Assembly (NCBI GenBank): GCA_963807865.1
Contig: CAWEDK010000018.1
Span: 1 to 64,000 of the forward strand
Length of the DNA stretch: 64,000 nucleotides
Origin: VAZQ01 sp963807865
GTDB taxonomy: Bacteria; Pseudomonadota; Alphaproteobacteria; Rhizobiales; Xanthobacteraceae
Direction of reading: 5' to 3'
Under the pieces are notes generated by a model. It saw only the letters and a list, made by a program, of their open reading frames with translations, did not search any database and had not been told where the DNA came from. Positions 8,030 through 16,500 of this stretch are shown here, piece by piece (positions within the stretch are counted from its first letter, which is position 1; each line of letters begins with the position of its first letter). A program made the position numbers and the translations under genes.

Positions 8030-8660
8030 ATGAGCAGGATACACGACATGCTTCGGATAATTGTTCTTTCAGGCGTTTGTATTGCGACCATGGCGGTGTC
8101 TTATACAGCTGCCCAGAACACTGGCGAGCTTCGCGACCCGGCCAGTTTTGCCAATATTACCGACAAGGCGGAGCGATCGCGCGCGCTGTTCAACGAAGCC
8201 GCCAAGGTCATCACCAATCCGCGCTGCATGAATTGCCATCCTGCCGACGATCATCCGACGCAGGGCAACGACATGCACCTGCACTGGCCACCGGTCACCC
8301 GTGGCTCCGCCGGCATCGGCGTTCCCGGACTTACCTGCCAAGCATGCCATACCGACGCCAACTACACGCTACACGAGGCGGCATCGTATCGGAGCATCCC
8401 GGGCCATCAGCGGTGGGCAGTCGCGCCGATCGAGATGGCCTGGCAGGGCAAGTCCCTCACCCAAATCTGTCAGCAGATCAAAGATCCCAAGCGCAACGGC
8501 AACAAGGATCTGGCGGCGCTCCACGAGCACATGGCGCATGACGAGCTTGTCGCCTGGGGCTGGAACTCCGGGTGCGGGACGTCAACCGGCTCCTGGCAAT
8601 CAGAAGCAATTCGGAGAGATCATTAGGGCTTGGATCGAAGCCGGCGCTGAATGCCCGTGA
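8030..8660 (+). pseudogene. Exported di-heme CxxCH protein, 3' frameshift
   Basis: The protein starts with a signal sequence (MLRIIVLSGVCIATMAVSYT) and has two heme-binding motifs, CMNCH and CQACH, in the context RCMNCHPADDHPTQGNDMH and TCQACHTDANY. WAVAPIEMAWQGKSLTQICQ, DPKRNGNKDL and HEHMAHDELVAWGWN match proteins often annotated as an isoquinoline 1-oxidoreductase subunit, a periplasmic redox partner. One extra base near 8568 shifts the frame. The correct tail (PGAGRQPAPGNQKQFGEI, IRAWIEAGAECP-stop) is in another frame and ends at 8660. The unshifted ORF ends at 8626 with an unrelated tail. Only about 35 residues are affected, so it may be a sequence error. Confidence 0.75.
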
Positions 8661-8844
8661 CGAGGTGCAGAGCTGAGGGCTCCAGTGGTTGGGCAAGAAC
8701 GGGAACGTCCATCTGCAAGAGCATCGTGACACCAAACAGCACGGCGCGGCAAGGCCGCAGATCCTCGCCGTGTGTAGAGCCATGGAACTGTCATCCTACC
8801 ACGCACGTTTCAGTTGCCGGGGTACCGGGAAGTAAAGGAATCCC

Positions 8845-9942
8845 TTGTTCGACACCGCCAATGACGTTCAAACGATCGTCGACCCCAAGGACGCCGCTGA
8901 GTTTGCCGGGTTGAGATATGTGTCTGATGCGCGTCCAGGCGTACGCCGAAGGAAATCGGGCAAGGGTTTCACTTACCTCAAAGCGGATCGGTCTACCCTA
9001 AGAGAGTCGAACGTTCTCAGTCGCATTAGAGCGCTCGCCATTCCCCCAGCATGGACCGACGTATGGATCAGCCCGCACGCAGATGGCCATATCCAGGCGA
9101 CCGGCAGAGATGCGAAGGGACGGAAGCAGTATCGCTACCACCCGCGCTTTCGCGAAGTCCGAGAGAGCACCAAGTACGAACATGTCGTCGAGTTCGCCGA
9201 CGCGCTCCCAGCCATTCGGGAGAAGGTACGCGGGCATTTGGCGCTTCGCGGCCTTCCGCGCGACAAAGTCGTGGCGACGGTGGTACACCTTTTAGAGACC
9301 ACTCTCATCCGAGTGGGGAATGATGACTACGCCAAACAGAACAACAGCTATGGCCTGACTACGTTAAAGAACCGCCATGTCGCAGTGGACGGGAACGAAG
9401 TGCGCTTCCGCTTTACCGGCAAGAGCGGGAAGCAATGGTCATTGAGAGTGAGGGACCGCCGCATCGCCAAGATAATCAGGGCATGCCAAGAATTGCCCGG
9501 TCAAGAACTGCTTCAGTACATCGACGTTGACGGCAGTCCGCAGGACGTCACGTCAAGTGATGTGAATGCCTACCTGAAGGACATTACAGGGAAGGAAATC
9601 ACGGCTAAGGATTTCCGCACCTGGGCCGGAACGGTCTTGGCAGCTATGGCGCTAAGCGAAATGGAGAGCTTTGACAGCGCCGCACAGGCGAAGCGAAATC
9701 TGAGATCGGCGATCGAAGCGGTTGCGGCTCGTTTGGGCAATACACCAACCATCTGCCGAAAATGCTACGTCCATCCCGAGGTGCTCAATTCCTACATGGA
9801 CGGCAATCTATTGTTGGAGATCAAATCCGAGGTCGAGAATGAATTGCGAGAGGCTCTTCCAGGCTTGAAGCCAGAAGAAGCGGCGGTCCTCGCGATGCTT
9901 CGAAGCCGGCTTGCCAAAGAGATGACTCGTGCTGCTCGATAG
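8845..9942 (+). CDS. DNA topoisomerase IB
   Basis: A 365-residue poxvirus-like type IB topoisomerase, which relaxes supercoils by a 3'-phosphotyrosyl nick. Domains: N-terminal DNA-clamp region to about residue 95 (WISPHADGHIQATGRDAKGR) and a C-terminal catalytic domain. Catalytic candidates are Arg156 (TLIRVGND), Lys193 (FTGKSGK), Arg258 (DFRTWAGT) and the nucleophile Tyr308 (CRKCYVHPEVL). The start is TTG at 8845, which gives the usual N-terminus. Such stand-alone enzymes are common accessory genes in rhizobia. No linked partner is seen. Confidence 0.93.
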   Translation: MFDTANDVQTIVDPKDAAEFAGLRYVSDARPGVRRRKSGKGFTYLKADRSTLRESNVLSRIRALAIPPAWTDVWISPHADGHIQATGRDAKGRKQYRYHPRFREVRESTKYEHVVEFADALPAIREKVRGHLALRGLPRDKVVATVVHLLETTLIRVGNDDYAKQNNSYGLTTLKNRHVAVDGNEVRFRFTGKSGKQWSLRVRDRRIAKIIRACQELPGQELLQYIDVDGSPQDVTSSDVNAYLKDITGKEITAKDFRTWAGTVLAAMALSEMESFDSAAQAKRNLRSAIEAVAARLGNTPTICRKCYVHPEVLNSYMDGNLLLEIKSEVENELREALPGLKPEEAAVLAMLRSRLAKEMTRAAR

Positions 9943-10158
9943 AATTGTGCAGGGACTTGTTAGCCCTCCTAGCATCACCTGCGGCTCTTCTCCCTCGCGA
10001 GTGCGATGACAAACTGGATGAGACGAAATTCGGTCGAGCTTTCAAGGAACCGACCATTTTAAATCGGCGTAGTCTTTAACTCCAAGTGTCTGAACGAGCA
10101 TGGCGTCCAGACCGCGCGGGGTGGACGGTGGCACTAATCCTCTGACCGAGACCACACT

Positions 10159-10581
10159 CTACCGCTGTTCGGGCTTGATTATGTTCGGCGTACCGGTCGA
10201 ACTGCGCATGTCTTGCGGATTGCGACCGGTGGTGCTGTTGAGGTCCTGAGGGTTCGTTTGACTGCTTCGATCCTGGTGGTTCGACGGATTGCCGGTCGGT
10301 GCCTGACCCACGGTACCGGGTGCATAGGCATTGCCCTGCGCGTTCGGCCCGGCAGGCGGTTGCATGGCGCCGGGGGTAGGCGTCGGGCTCGTCAAAGCCG
10401 GGTTCGCCGGCGTGGCAGATGGATTGGTCGTCGATGGGCTGGTTGAACTCGGTGACGTGGTCGATGGACTCGTGGACGTGCCCGTTGAACCCGTCGAACT
10501 GCTGGTACTACCTGAGCTTTGAGCGTTGGCGAGGCTAGCCGTCAACAGCGCAGCGGTTAGGAAGGCGGCGGTCCTTATCAT
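10159..10581 (-). CDS. Exported Ser/Thr/Pro-rich low-complexity protein
   Basis: A signal peptide (MIRTAAFLTAALLTASLANA) precedes a 120-residue region built from S, T, G, P, N and Q: runs such as TSPSTTSPSSTSPSTTNPS, then PPAGPNAQGNAYAPG and GNPSNHQDRSSQTNPQDLNS. NPQDLNSTTGRNPQDMRSST contains an internal near-repeat (NPQDxxSxTG). It is likely a disordered periplasmic or surface protein. The start has AGGAG upstream. The neighbouring exported gene at 10616-10882, 34 bases upstream on the same strand, shares TTGRNP, so the two may be an operon of related proteins. Confidence 0.75.
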   Translation of the reverse strand: MIRTAAFLTAALLTASLANAQSSGSTSSSTGSTGTSTSPSTTSPSSTSPSTTNPSATPANPALTSPTPTPGAMQPPAGPNAQGNAYAPGTVGQAPTGNPSNHQDRSSQTNPQDLNSTTGRNPQDMRSSTGTPNIIKPEQR

Positions 10582-10615
10582 CGCAATCTCCTAGTGAGTT
10601 CTGGGCATCGCATAC

Positions 10616-10882
10616 TCAGCGTTCGCGCGGTTGATCTGACCGCTGGCGATCCTGACCCTGCGTTGGGTTGCGGCCTGTCGTTCCGTCGCCGCGGTCGGGC
10701 AGCCCTTGCAGGCTCTGCACGCTTTGACCGTCCGGCTTGATGTTCGTGCTGGGAACCTGAATTTCCTGGGTCTTCCGCGGATCCTTTGTCGGGTTATCCT
10801 CGGGCCGATATTGCGCACTTGCTAGTGTCAATCCTCCGGACAGGGCGAAGATCACGGCGATCATTCCGATGCTTAGGTTCAT
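10616..10882 (-). CDS. Small exported Q/D/P-rich protein
   Basis: ATG at 10882 follows GGAGGTCGCT. Signal peptide MNLSIGMIAVIFALSGGLTL, cleaved after ASA. The mature 65 residues are hydrophilic: YRPEDNPTKDPRKTQEIQV, NIKPDGQSVQSLQGLP, DGTTGRNPTQGQDRQRS. The 3' end (10620-10692) is partly duplicated as a remnant at 12921-12992. Function unknown; it is probably periplasmic and cotranscribed with 10159-10581. Confidence 0.75.
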   Translation of the reverse strand: MNLSIGMIAVIFALSGGLTLASAQYRPEDNPTKDPRKTQEIQVPSTNIKPDGQSVQSLQGLPDRGDGTTGRNPTQGQDRQRSDQPRER

Positions 10883-11218
10883 AGCGACCTCCTTGAGTCG
10901 CTTCGCAAACGCGGAACGATCGGTCAGTGTTCCATGGAAATCCGGCCATCGCCTTCATCCCAAATGGATTGAGTATTTGTTATCCCAAATGGATGGCGCT
11001 GAACCTCGCTAAGTTTAGGACCGCTGCCTAGAGCAGTTGCTCTCACGACCAAGATTCCGTGCAACGTCGCGGTGATCATCGCGGCGCGCAGTCATGCCCG
11101 TGGGCGGAAGTCATCGCGAAGCAACGCGTGGTACCTCGTAAACTTGAGTCTGCCGTTGGCCCACTTCATGTATGCGGCTTGGCTTGAGATGCCTTGACGG
11201 CGAGCTATCCGATCAATC
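10883..11218. other. Gap with short direct repeat and an ORF scrap
   Basis: ATCCCAAATGGAT occurs at 10957 and 10982, 25 bases apart and about 75-100 bases upstream of the exported gene ending at 10616; it could be a regulator site. At 11093-11218 the minus strand is open (REIDRIARRQGISSQAAYMK...) without a start codon, perhaps the end of a lost gene. Confidence 0.35.
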
Positions 11219-11335
11219 TCACGGACCGCCTTTCGGCTCGGAATTCAAGTGTGGGAATTTAGACCAATATTTGTAAGCCAAATACGAAACCGCACCGATC
11301 AGTGTGGCTATCGTCAGCGGCCTATTCTCAAGCAT
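11219..11335 (-). CDS. 38-residue single-TM peptide
   Basis: The ORF reads MLENRPLTIATLIGAVSYLA then YKYWSKFPHLNSEPKGGP. A hydrophobic helix at residues 7-22 is followed by a charged tail, typical of small membrane peptides. Upstream is TGAGAGTGATTGCAC, a weak ribosome site. It is too short for firm support. Confidence 0.35.
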   Translation of the reverse strand: MLENRPLTIATLIGAVSYLAYKYWSKFPHLNSEPKGGP

Positions 11336-11513
11336 GTGCAATCACTCTCACAATCACCGCATTTGATTGGTGATAAACTTGCCTCTTGAGGTTCGGTTCC
11401 ATTCGATCGATTGCGCAGCTACTTGTGTCGTGATCAACGGGACCGCCTTGGCCAAACTTTTGCACCACCCATCAAGAACGAACGTCTGCGCCGGCGCGAC
11501 GGGCAGGAGCGAG

Positions 11514-12128
11514 TCAAGCCTGCTTGCGGCCCGGATAGTTTGACTTCTTCAGCAGCTTCGCGAGATGCGCGGCGTTTGACGCGAGCACCGGCGTCCATTC
11601 CGCTACTGCCTTGGGTGTCTCGTCAAGATCGATGTAATTCTTGCTGCCCATCGCCTCGCCGACCCAGTAGGTGACGCCACCGGTCGGAATCGTGAAGCCG
11701 ACCTCTGCAAGCGCCTGGCAAATCTCGGCGGCGCAATGATGCGCGCCGTCCTCGTTGCCGACCACCGCGGCGAAGCCGATTTTTCCGTAGCTCGGCATGC
11801 GCTGCAGCTCGTCGCGCTCGTCGAGGAATGCGTCCATCCGCTCAAGCACGCGCTTCGACACACTCGACGGTTGGCCGAGCCAAATCGGCGTGCCGATGAT
11901 GAGGATATCGGCCGCGAGAACCCGCTTGCGTAGCGCTGGCCAGTCGTCGCCCGCCCCCTCGTCCGAGCTGACGCCAGGCTTGATGTCGAGATCGACGACG
12001 CGAACGATTTCGCCCTCCACATCGTACTCGGCGAGAGCCTCCAGCAGTTCGCTCAGCAACTTTTCAGTCGATGACGGTAATGGCGAGGCCTGCAGCGTAC
12101 AATTCAGCGCGAGAACCTTGAGCGGCAT
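11514..12128 (-). CDS. Flavodoxin-like NAD(P)H-dependent FMN reductase
   Basis: The ATG at 12128 gives MPLKVLALNCTLQASPLPSS, the first strand and phosphate-binding loop of the flavodoxin fold. Also seen are DILIIGTPIWLGQPSSVSKR (the FMN-contacting GTPIWLG segment) and KIGFAAVVGNEDGAHHCAAE, AEVGFTIPTGGVTYWVGEAM. About 204 residues, the usual size of flavodoxin family/FMN-reductase proteins (PF03358). The cytoplasmic substrate is unknown. The frame is open upstream to 12272 but that part has no similarity. Confidence 0.88.
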   Translation of the reverse strand: MPLKVLALNCTLQASPLPSSTEKLLSELLEALAEYDVEGEIVRVVDLDIKPGVSSDEGAGDDWPALRKRVLAADILIIGTPIWLGQPSSVSKRVLERMDAFLDERDELQRMPSYGKIGFAAVVGNEDGAHHCAAEICQALAEVGFTIPTGGVTYWVGEAMGSKNYIDLDETPKAVAEWTPVLASNAAHLAKLLKKSNYPGRKQA

Positions 12129-12706
12129 GTCGATCGGCTCCGGGCTCCGCGGCCGGAGCGGCGGCGGCAGCAGGGAGCAAACGCCCCAGCGGGCAAGCGG
12201 TTCAACGAGGCTCGCGGCGAACCAGGCGGTCGCCGCTGACGTTCGCCTTCCCAGGCCGGGAAAAGCAATCAAAGATTCCTTTGCAGCGAAAAAGCGAGGA
12301 CCCCGATGGTAGCGATCGGGGCGTTAACCTCGGGATATTTTCGTCGCGACCGCCGGCTCCGGCCCTCGCGGCCGTGCTCGAAGCGATGTCAGTAGCCCCG
12401 ATCGAACTTGCACAGTCTCGCCATCGCGCACACAGACAGGATGCAACATTGGCGACTGTCGGTCGGGCGCACGTCAGTGCATCTGCAAGAGCAAACGGGA
12501 AGAATCTGCGCCTTAACAAATTCGGTGCTTGGAACTTTTGCTCTCGCCACAAGTTCCGTTGGGCACAAGAGTAAGGCTGTACCCGCGGCGGTGCAATTGC
12601 AGACCCGATCACGAAGCGCTGACAATGGGTGTGCTGGGAATTGGGAGCGACGCGATTACCGCTTATGGCTGAGTCAGTGGCTAAAATTCTTAATAGGAGA
12701 CTGTTC

Positions 12707-12871
12707 ATGTCGCTTGGAACCATTCTTCTCATTATCTTGATCGTAATCCTCTTGGGCGGGTTCAGCGGGGTAGGCGGCGGCCCGTTCTACGGCACCGGTT
12801 ACTACGGCGGCGGAGGACTAGGTCTTGTGGTAGTTATCCTTTTGATCCTAATTCTACTTGGCAAGATTTGA
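12707..12871 (+). CDS. DUF3309 family membrane peptide
   Basis: ATG at 12707 after AGGAGACTGTTC. The 54-residue product is MSLGTILLIILIVILLGGFS, a Gly-rich linker (GVGGGPFYGTGYYGGGG), then LGLVVVILLILILLGKI. Two hydrophobic helices around a Gly/Tyr loop define DUF3309. These are common in Rhizobiales; role unknown. Confidence 0.9.
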   Translation: MSLGTILLIILIVILLGGFSGVGGGPFYGTGYYGGGGLGLVVVILLILILLGKI

Positions 12872-12920
12872 GCAGTTCAGCGCGCAGCAAATGTAGACAA
12901 GGCGGCTGAACGCCAACTCG

Positions 12921-12992
12921 CGTTCGCTCGGTTGATCTGACCGCGGGCGATCCTGAGCTGACGTTGTGCTGTGGGCCGGTCGTGCCGTCGCC
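12921..12992 (-). pseudogene. Remnant duplicate of the 10616-10882 gene end
   Basis: The stretch GTTCGCTCGGTTGATCTGAC and following bases match 10620-10692 with scattered differences. No signal peptide or start remains, and the frame is broken. Confidence 0.6.
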
Positions 12993-13173
12993 ACATCGAG
13001 CCCTATGGTTTCGAAGTTGTATATTGCATTCCGACTGGAGACGAAGGTCACCAAAGCATGAATTAACGAGGGCTCACTTTTCGGCACAATGCTCGAAAGT
13101 TTGAGGTGGGTTTTCAGACTTTGGGAACATTTCGAATTTTATTCTTGGTCTGTTAATTTGAACGGAGGAAGTC

Positions 13174-13338
13174 ATGCAAAAGCTGCTGTCGAATTTTCTT
13201 CGAGACGAAAGCGGCGCGACGGCCATCGAATACGGTCTAATCGCAGCCGGAATTGCGGTAGCAATAATCACCACCATAAAAGGAGTGGGTTCGAAACTGA
13301 ACACCTCGTTGGGAACAGTTTCAACGGCGCTGAAATAG
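13174..13338 (+). CDS. Flp family type IVb pilin
   Basis: ATG at 13174 after CGGAGGAAGTC. The 54-residue protein has the Flp hallmarks: short basic leader (MQKLLSNFLRDESG), ATAIEYGLIAAGIAVAIITT with the conserved Glu-Tyr pair after the prepilin cleavage region, and a short C-terminus (VGSKLNTSLGTVSTALK). Flp pilins form tad adhesive pili after processing by a prepilin peptidase. No tad/cpa assembly genes are in this window, so it is an orphan pilin or served from elsewhere. Confidence 0.93.
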   Translation: MQKLLSNFLRDESGATAIEYGLIAAGIAVAIITTIKGVGSKLNTSLGTVSTALK

Positions 13339-13441
13339 TCGTTTGCCTGGCCTGGGATCTATCCCAGCGCGTCGCCAAGCTGCCGACCATCGTCGGCGAA
13401 TGAAGCATCACAAAGAGCATAATGCGAAAGGGGCCCTGGCA

Positions 13442-13726
13442 ATGCCCTTGATCATGCGCAACACTCGCATCACCGTGAGAAACGCTGACCGCTGTGATTA
13501 CACTGTAATGAGCGGCGGCTTGCCGATTGGCCGGCTCTACGAAGATTTTTCGACCACCAACCCTGACGACCGATGGCTGTGGTCCATATTCGGCGTTCGT
13601 GCCGGACCCGACGTTATGTGTCTTAAGGGAAACGCCCCCAACCTGACGACTGCCGAAGAGCAGCTGCGCGCGAACTGGAACAAATGGTTGGCGTGGGCAA
13701 ACCTGGCGGAACTGCCGACCAAGTAA
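13442..13726 (+). CDS. Conserved hypothetical protein, LPIGR motif
   Basis: A protein of about 94 residues (108 if the ATG at 13400 is used). It contains ITVRNADRCDYTVMSGGLPI followed by GRLYED, PDDRWLWSIFGV, GPDVMCLKGNAP and AEEQLRANWNKWLAWANLAE. The pattern (short beta-rich start, RW.W.. centre, A...L..NW..WL.W end) is that of a conserved family in Bradyrhizobium of unknown function. No signal or TM. Confidence 0.65.
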   Translation: MPLIMRNTRITVRNADRCDYTVMSGGLPIGRLYEDFSTTNPDDRWLWSIFGVRAGPDVMCLKGNAPNLTTAEEQLRANWNKWLAWANLAELPTK

Positions 13727-13905
13727 AGAGGCGGAGCGCGCCAGGTTGGTATCGATCCACGCGCCCCGCCCGCCCGGAATCCCGGCGGCACGCTTGACTA
13801 AAATGTTACGTGAATCCACAGCCCCTCTTTTTCTGGCTAGACAATCGACCACGTTATGAGAAAATCGGTTCCATATGGGGGACCCTGCTGGCGAGCGAGG
13901 TTCCG

Positions 13906-14121
13906 ATGCCGATGACGTCTGAATTTTGCTGGCGCAAGGCTGAGCAGTGTCAGCGCCTATCCGAGCTAGGGCCTGCTCAGAGTGCAGCGCGAGAATTTTT
14001 CATCCACTCGCGGGAGTCATGGATCGCCATCGCCAATCGTTTGACGGTTCTCGGCGATCCGCACGCTGCTCACCACGAGGAAGCTTGGGACGCAATCATC
14101 TCGGGCCAAGTTGCAGCCTGA
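13906..14121 (+). CDS. Small helical hypothetical protein
   Basis: From ATG 13906 the protein is 71 residues: MPMTSEFCWRKAEQCQRLSE, GPAQSAAREFFIHSRESWIA IANRL, then a short tail. The layout (two helices, ..CRRLAE... and ..W..IA) resembles many tiny Rhizobiales proteins, such as those at 15222 and 51124. The frame extends upstream to 13810 without resemblance. Function unknown. Confidence 0.5.
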   Translation: MPMTSEFCWRKAEQCQRLSELGPAQSAAREFFIHSRESWIAIANRLTVLGDPHAAHHEEAWDAIISGQVAA

Positions 14122-14300
14122 AACGAGCGCCGGCCACGGTGGCGACGGCCGCTACAAACAGAGACGTTTCAAGCGACTCAGGCTAGTGATCAAGGTGCCC
14201 CTGGTGCCTGCGCCATGCGGCGATCACGCTGCGCCGGGGCACACGGGTGCTATGCATGAGCCGATAATGGAACTCCAGCTTCCCAGCCGCATTCCCTCGG

Positions 14301-14471
14301 ATGGGAAAGCGACCGATTACACCGCCTATTCCTGAACGGTCCGAACCGCGCAGGAATCCTCAACCTGATCCGGGGCCCGACGGAGAGCCGATCCGGAAGC
14401 CACTGGACGATCCACCGGACGGGCCTCTTATCGACCCGGTACCCCCGAATACGGACGCGCCGCGCATGTGA
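14301..14471 (+). CDS. 56-residue proline-rich peptide
   Basis: The ORF reads MGKRPITPPIPERSEPRRNP, then QPDPGPDGEPIRKPLDD and PPDGPLIDPVPPNTDAPRM. Nearly a third is Pro, with many Asp and Arg. The strongly biased, non-random composition with no stop supports a real coding sequence. No clear ribosome site. Function unknown. Confidence 0.45.
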   Translation: MGKRPITPPIPERSEPRRNPQPDPGPDGEPIRKPLDDPPDGPLIDPVPPNTDAPRM

Positions 14472-14619
14472 GGACATTTGAAGATCGCCGGCCCCTATCT
14501 TCGAGTTGCGCCCCTTGCGCCGTGTCTGCAATTCTGGGTCCAGCTTCAGCCTTGGGGGCCTTCAAGAGCTGATTTAAAGGTTTGGACCGCCGTATTAAAG
14601 CGTTTCGTCGCATGTCCAT
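14428..14619 (-). CDS. Small basic hypothetical protein
   Basis: ATG at 14619 sits eight bases after GGAGG, a strong ribosome site. The 63-residue product begins MDMRRNALIRRSKPLNQLLK and continues APKAEAGPRIADTAQGAQLE. Its end overlaps the proline-rich peptide gene on the other strand. No known family. Confidence 0.35.
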   Translation of the reverse strand: MDMRRNALIRRSKPLNQLLKAPKAEAGPRIADTAQGAQLEDRGRRSSNVLTCAARPYSGVPGR

Positions 14620-14717
14620 CCTCCGATGGGAAAAACTCCTCGGGGCTTTTTCGGGAACATCGCCGAACCGCCGCGTCTTATGAGCCCGATGCCCAGGCAG
14701 CGCTCATGAGCATTATT

Positions 14718-14760
14718 GAACCCCCGGCGCGCTTAAGCCTACGTTGCCGGGGGTTCTCTT
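14718..14760 (+). terminator. Strong rho-independent terminator
   Basis: GAACCCCCGGC (14718) pairs with GCCGGGGGTTC (14746), an 11-bp stem with a 17-base loop followed by TCTTGCT. It could end transcription from the proline-rich peptide gene or act in both directions. Confidence 0.6.
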
Positions 14761-15221
14761 GCTGAAGCCGGCACGACGCTTGCTAAAGCTCGGCGGAGAT
14801 GCCGCAGCAAGTCGGCCTCGGCTGAGGCCCGGTTACGACTCGTCCCAGAGTGGCCAACAAAGCAGCTAGTTCGATTTGTCATGCAAACGTCGCCTCACCC
14901 GCCGGCGCCAGCACAAAAATAGCGCGCGGCGCGCAACGTACCGTCAGGATCACGTGGCGCAAAAACGTTCGGTTGTTGGTTATGAACTGCCACGTCGACC
15001 GTGCGCCACGGAGCGAACGCCCGGAGCACTCTAGGTCGTCATTATCCCTGCATCGTGACCGAGCAAGACGCAGTACACGGAACGTGTGACAAATAAACAC
15101 CATAGAAACGGAATCAAACGCCGGACCGCAGCAAGTCACAAATCGCAGACATTCTTTAACGCCCATTATTCCACTAATGGACCTCGGCTACGGGGGATTT
15201 CAAGTGAGTGTTGTGAGCGTC
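14761..15221. other. Gap without a recognisable gene
   Basis: About 460 bases with only short ORFs lacking ribosome sites or family resemblance. Nothing supported. Confidence 0.5.
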
Positions 15222-15422
15222 ATGGATCGCGTGCGGGACTTGAGATACCAAGCGGAGCTTGCGCGGGAGCGTGCCGCCCAGGCTACCATGTCGGAAGACA
15301 AGGCCTCTTGGCTGAACTTGGCCGCGCAGTGGAACCAACTGGCCAAAGTTGAAGCCACTCACCTACCGGCGTGGCGGCCGCTGATCAATGCGAGCCAAGA
15401 CGTGCGTCCCGGTCCAAACTGA
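15222..15422 (+). CDS. Small helical hypothetical protein
   Basis: ATG at 15222 gives MDRVRDLRYQAELARERAAQ ATMSEDKASWLNLAAQWNQLAK. The helical pattern (YQ.ELARERA......KASWL.LA.QW..LA.) is typical of tiny Rhizobiales proteins like those at 13906 and 16276. 66 residues, no TM, unknown role. Confidence 0.5.
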   Translation: MDRVRDLRYQAELARERAAQATMSEDKASWLNLAAQWNQLAKVEATHLPAWRPLINASQDVRPGPN

Positions 15423-15631
15423 CAAGACTTCTGAAGGTTAGCCAGCGGCCGGCTTGTAACAGTTGAGCTTGGCAACGAGCGGCGCGCTGCTCAGGCCTCA
15501 ACATGGTGTCCTGTCCACCCTCTTCGCGGCCAAACCCAGTCTCGGCTAACAGCGCGGACGCTGATGCGGGCCGCACCACCGAGCTTGGAACGAATTCCTG
15601 CTTCCTGAGTTGCTAGGATCGGGGAAATCGA

Positions 15632-15952
15632 ATGTCGAAATATTCTTTTATAGCAGCCGGCCTCGGCTTGGCTCTTGCCTTGGTTGCCTCGGCTGGATCG
15701 AAAATCTCAACTGCGCCGACATTCTCCGCATCCACGCCCGGAATGCCCGCCATCGAACCAGCTTTGCAGAATACCAGCCGTATGCGCAAAAGTGATCGGC
15801 TCCCAGTGATGCGCTCTCCGACAGGCGATCAAAGCGAAACCGACGTTTCGCGCGTTACTGTCACCCCAGAATTGCTTTATGGCTGCGAGCCTCTAATCAA
15901 CTCGATCGTCAACTCGCCATTCGCTCGGGTAGCTGGAAGCTGTCTGTCCTAA
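15632..15952 (+). CDS. Exported hypothetical protein
   Basis: ATG at 15632 after GGGGAAATCG. Signal peptide MSKYSFIAAGLGLALALVAS, cleaved after AGS or similar. The mature 85 residues are hydrophilic and end CEPLINSIVNSPFARVAGSC LS. The two Cys near the C-terminus (about residues 87 and 104) could form a disulfide. I recall similar small exported proteins with a C-terminal 'C(E)P..SP.A...GRC' pattern in Bradyrhizobium. Function unknown. Confidence 0.65.
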   Translation: MSKYSFIAAGLGLALALVASAGSKISTAPTFSASTPGMPAIEPALQNTSRMRKSDRLPVMRSPTGDQSETDVSRVTVTPELLYGCEPLINSIVNSPFARVAGSCLS

Positions 15953-16275
15953 TCTGCAACGTGATCGGGCCGTTCCGGCGCCGAGTAAGGGATTCGATAT
16001 GATCTCGCTCTTGAGGTGTTAATCCGCCAAGGATCACATGTTGTACCCACGGATTGCATTCTCTTGTACCGGTCGGCTGAGCTAGCGGCGCCAATTTGGT
16101 TCGGCATAGGCGCTGTTCCCTGTCGGCCGCGTCCAAAGGACGAGGTTCCCGCTAGATACAATTTGCCCTTCTCACGAAAATCACCGGCAACCTCAAGACA
16201 AGATGGCGATCAACCGTTCTGGTGCCGACGCGTTCTATCTCGTATGAGGCGGGTGGGACGTGGAGGGGAAGTCAG

Positions 16276-16500
16276 GTGTACGTCGTGCCGAGCGCCGAAC
16301 TTCTTCGGCAGCATGCCGAGCGATGTCAGCGAGCCGCGGATATCCTCGGCGCGCCTGCGGACGTGGCCGATTGCCTTCGGAAACTCGCCAGTGAGGCGCT
16401 TGAGCATGCAGCGAAGATAGAAGCGGTCTCAGCGCAACTCGCGCACCACGAACCGCCGACGAGGGATGAGACCATATCAACCGAGGATACTCCTGCGTGA
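16276..16500 (+). CDS. Small helical hypothetical protein
   Basis: GTG at 16276 follows GGAGGGGAAGTCAG, a better start than the upstream ATG at 16222. The 74-residue product has VPSAELLRQHAERCQRAADI and DVADCLRKLASEALEHAAKI, then an acidic tail. The R.HAERC.R.A..., ..LR.LA.EALE pattern is related to the LR-YA-CL proteins at 4639, 18631 and 54150. Function unknown. Confidence 0.6.
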   Translation: MYVVPSAELLRQHAERCQRAADILGAPADVADCLRKLASEALEHAAKIEAVSAQLAHHEPPTRDETISTEDTPA

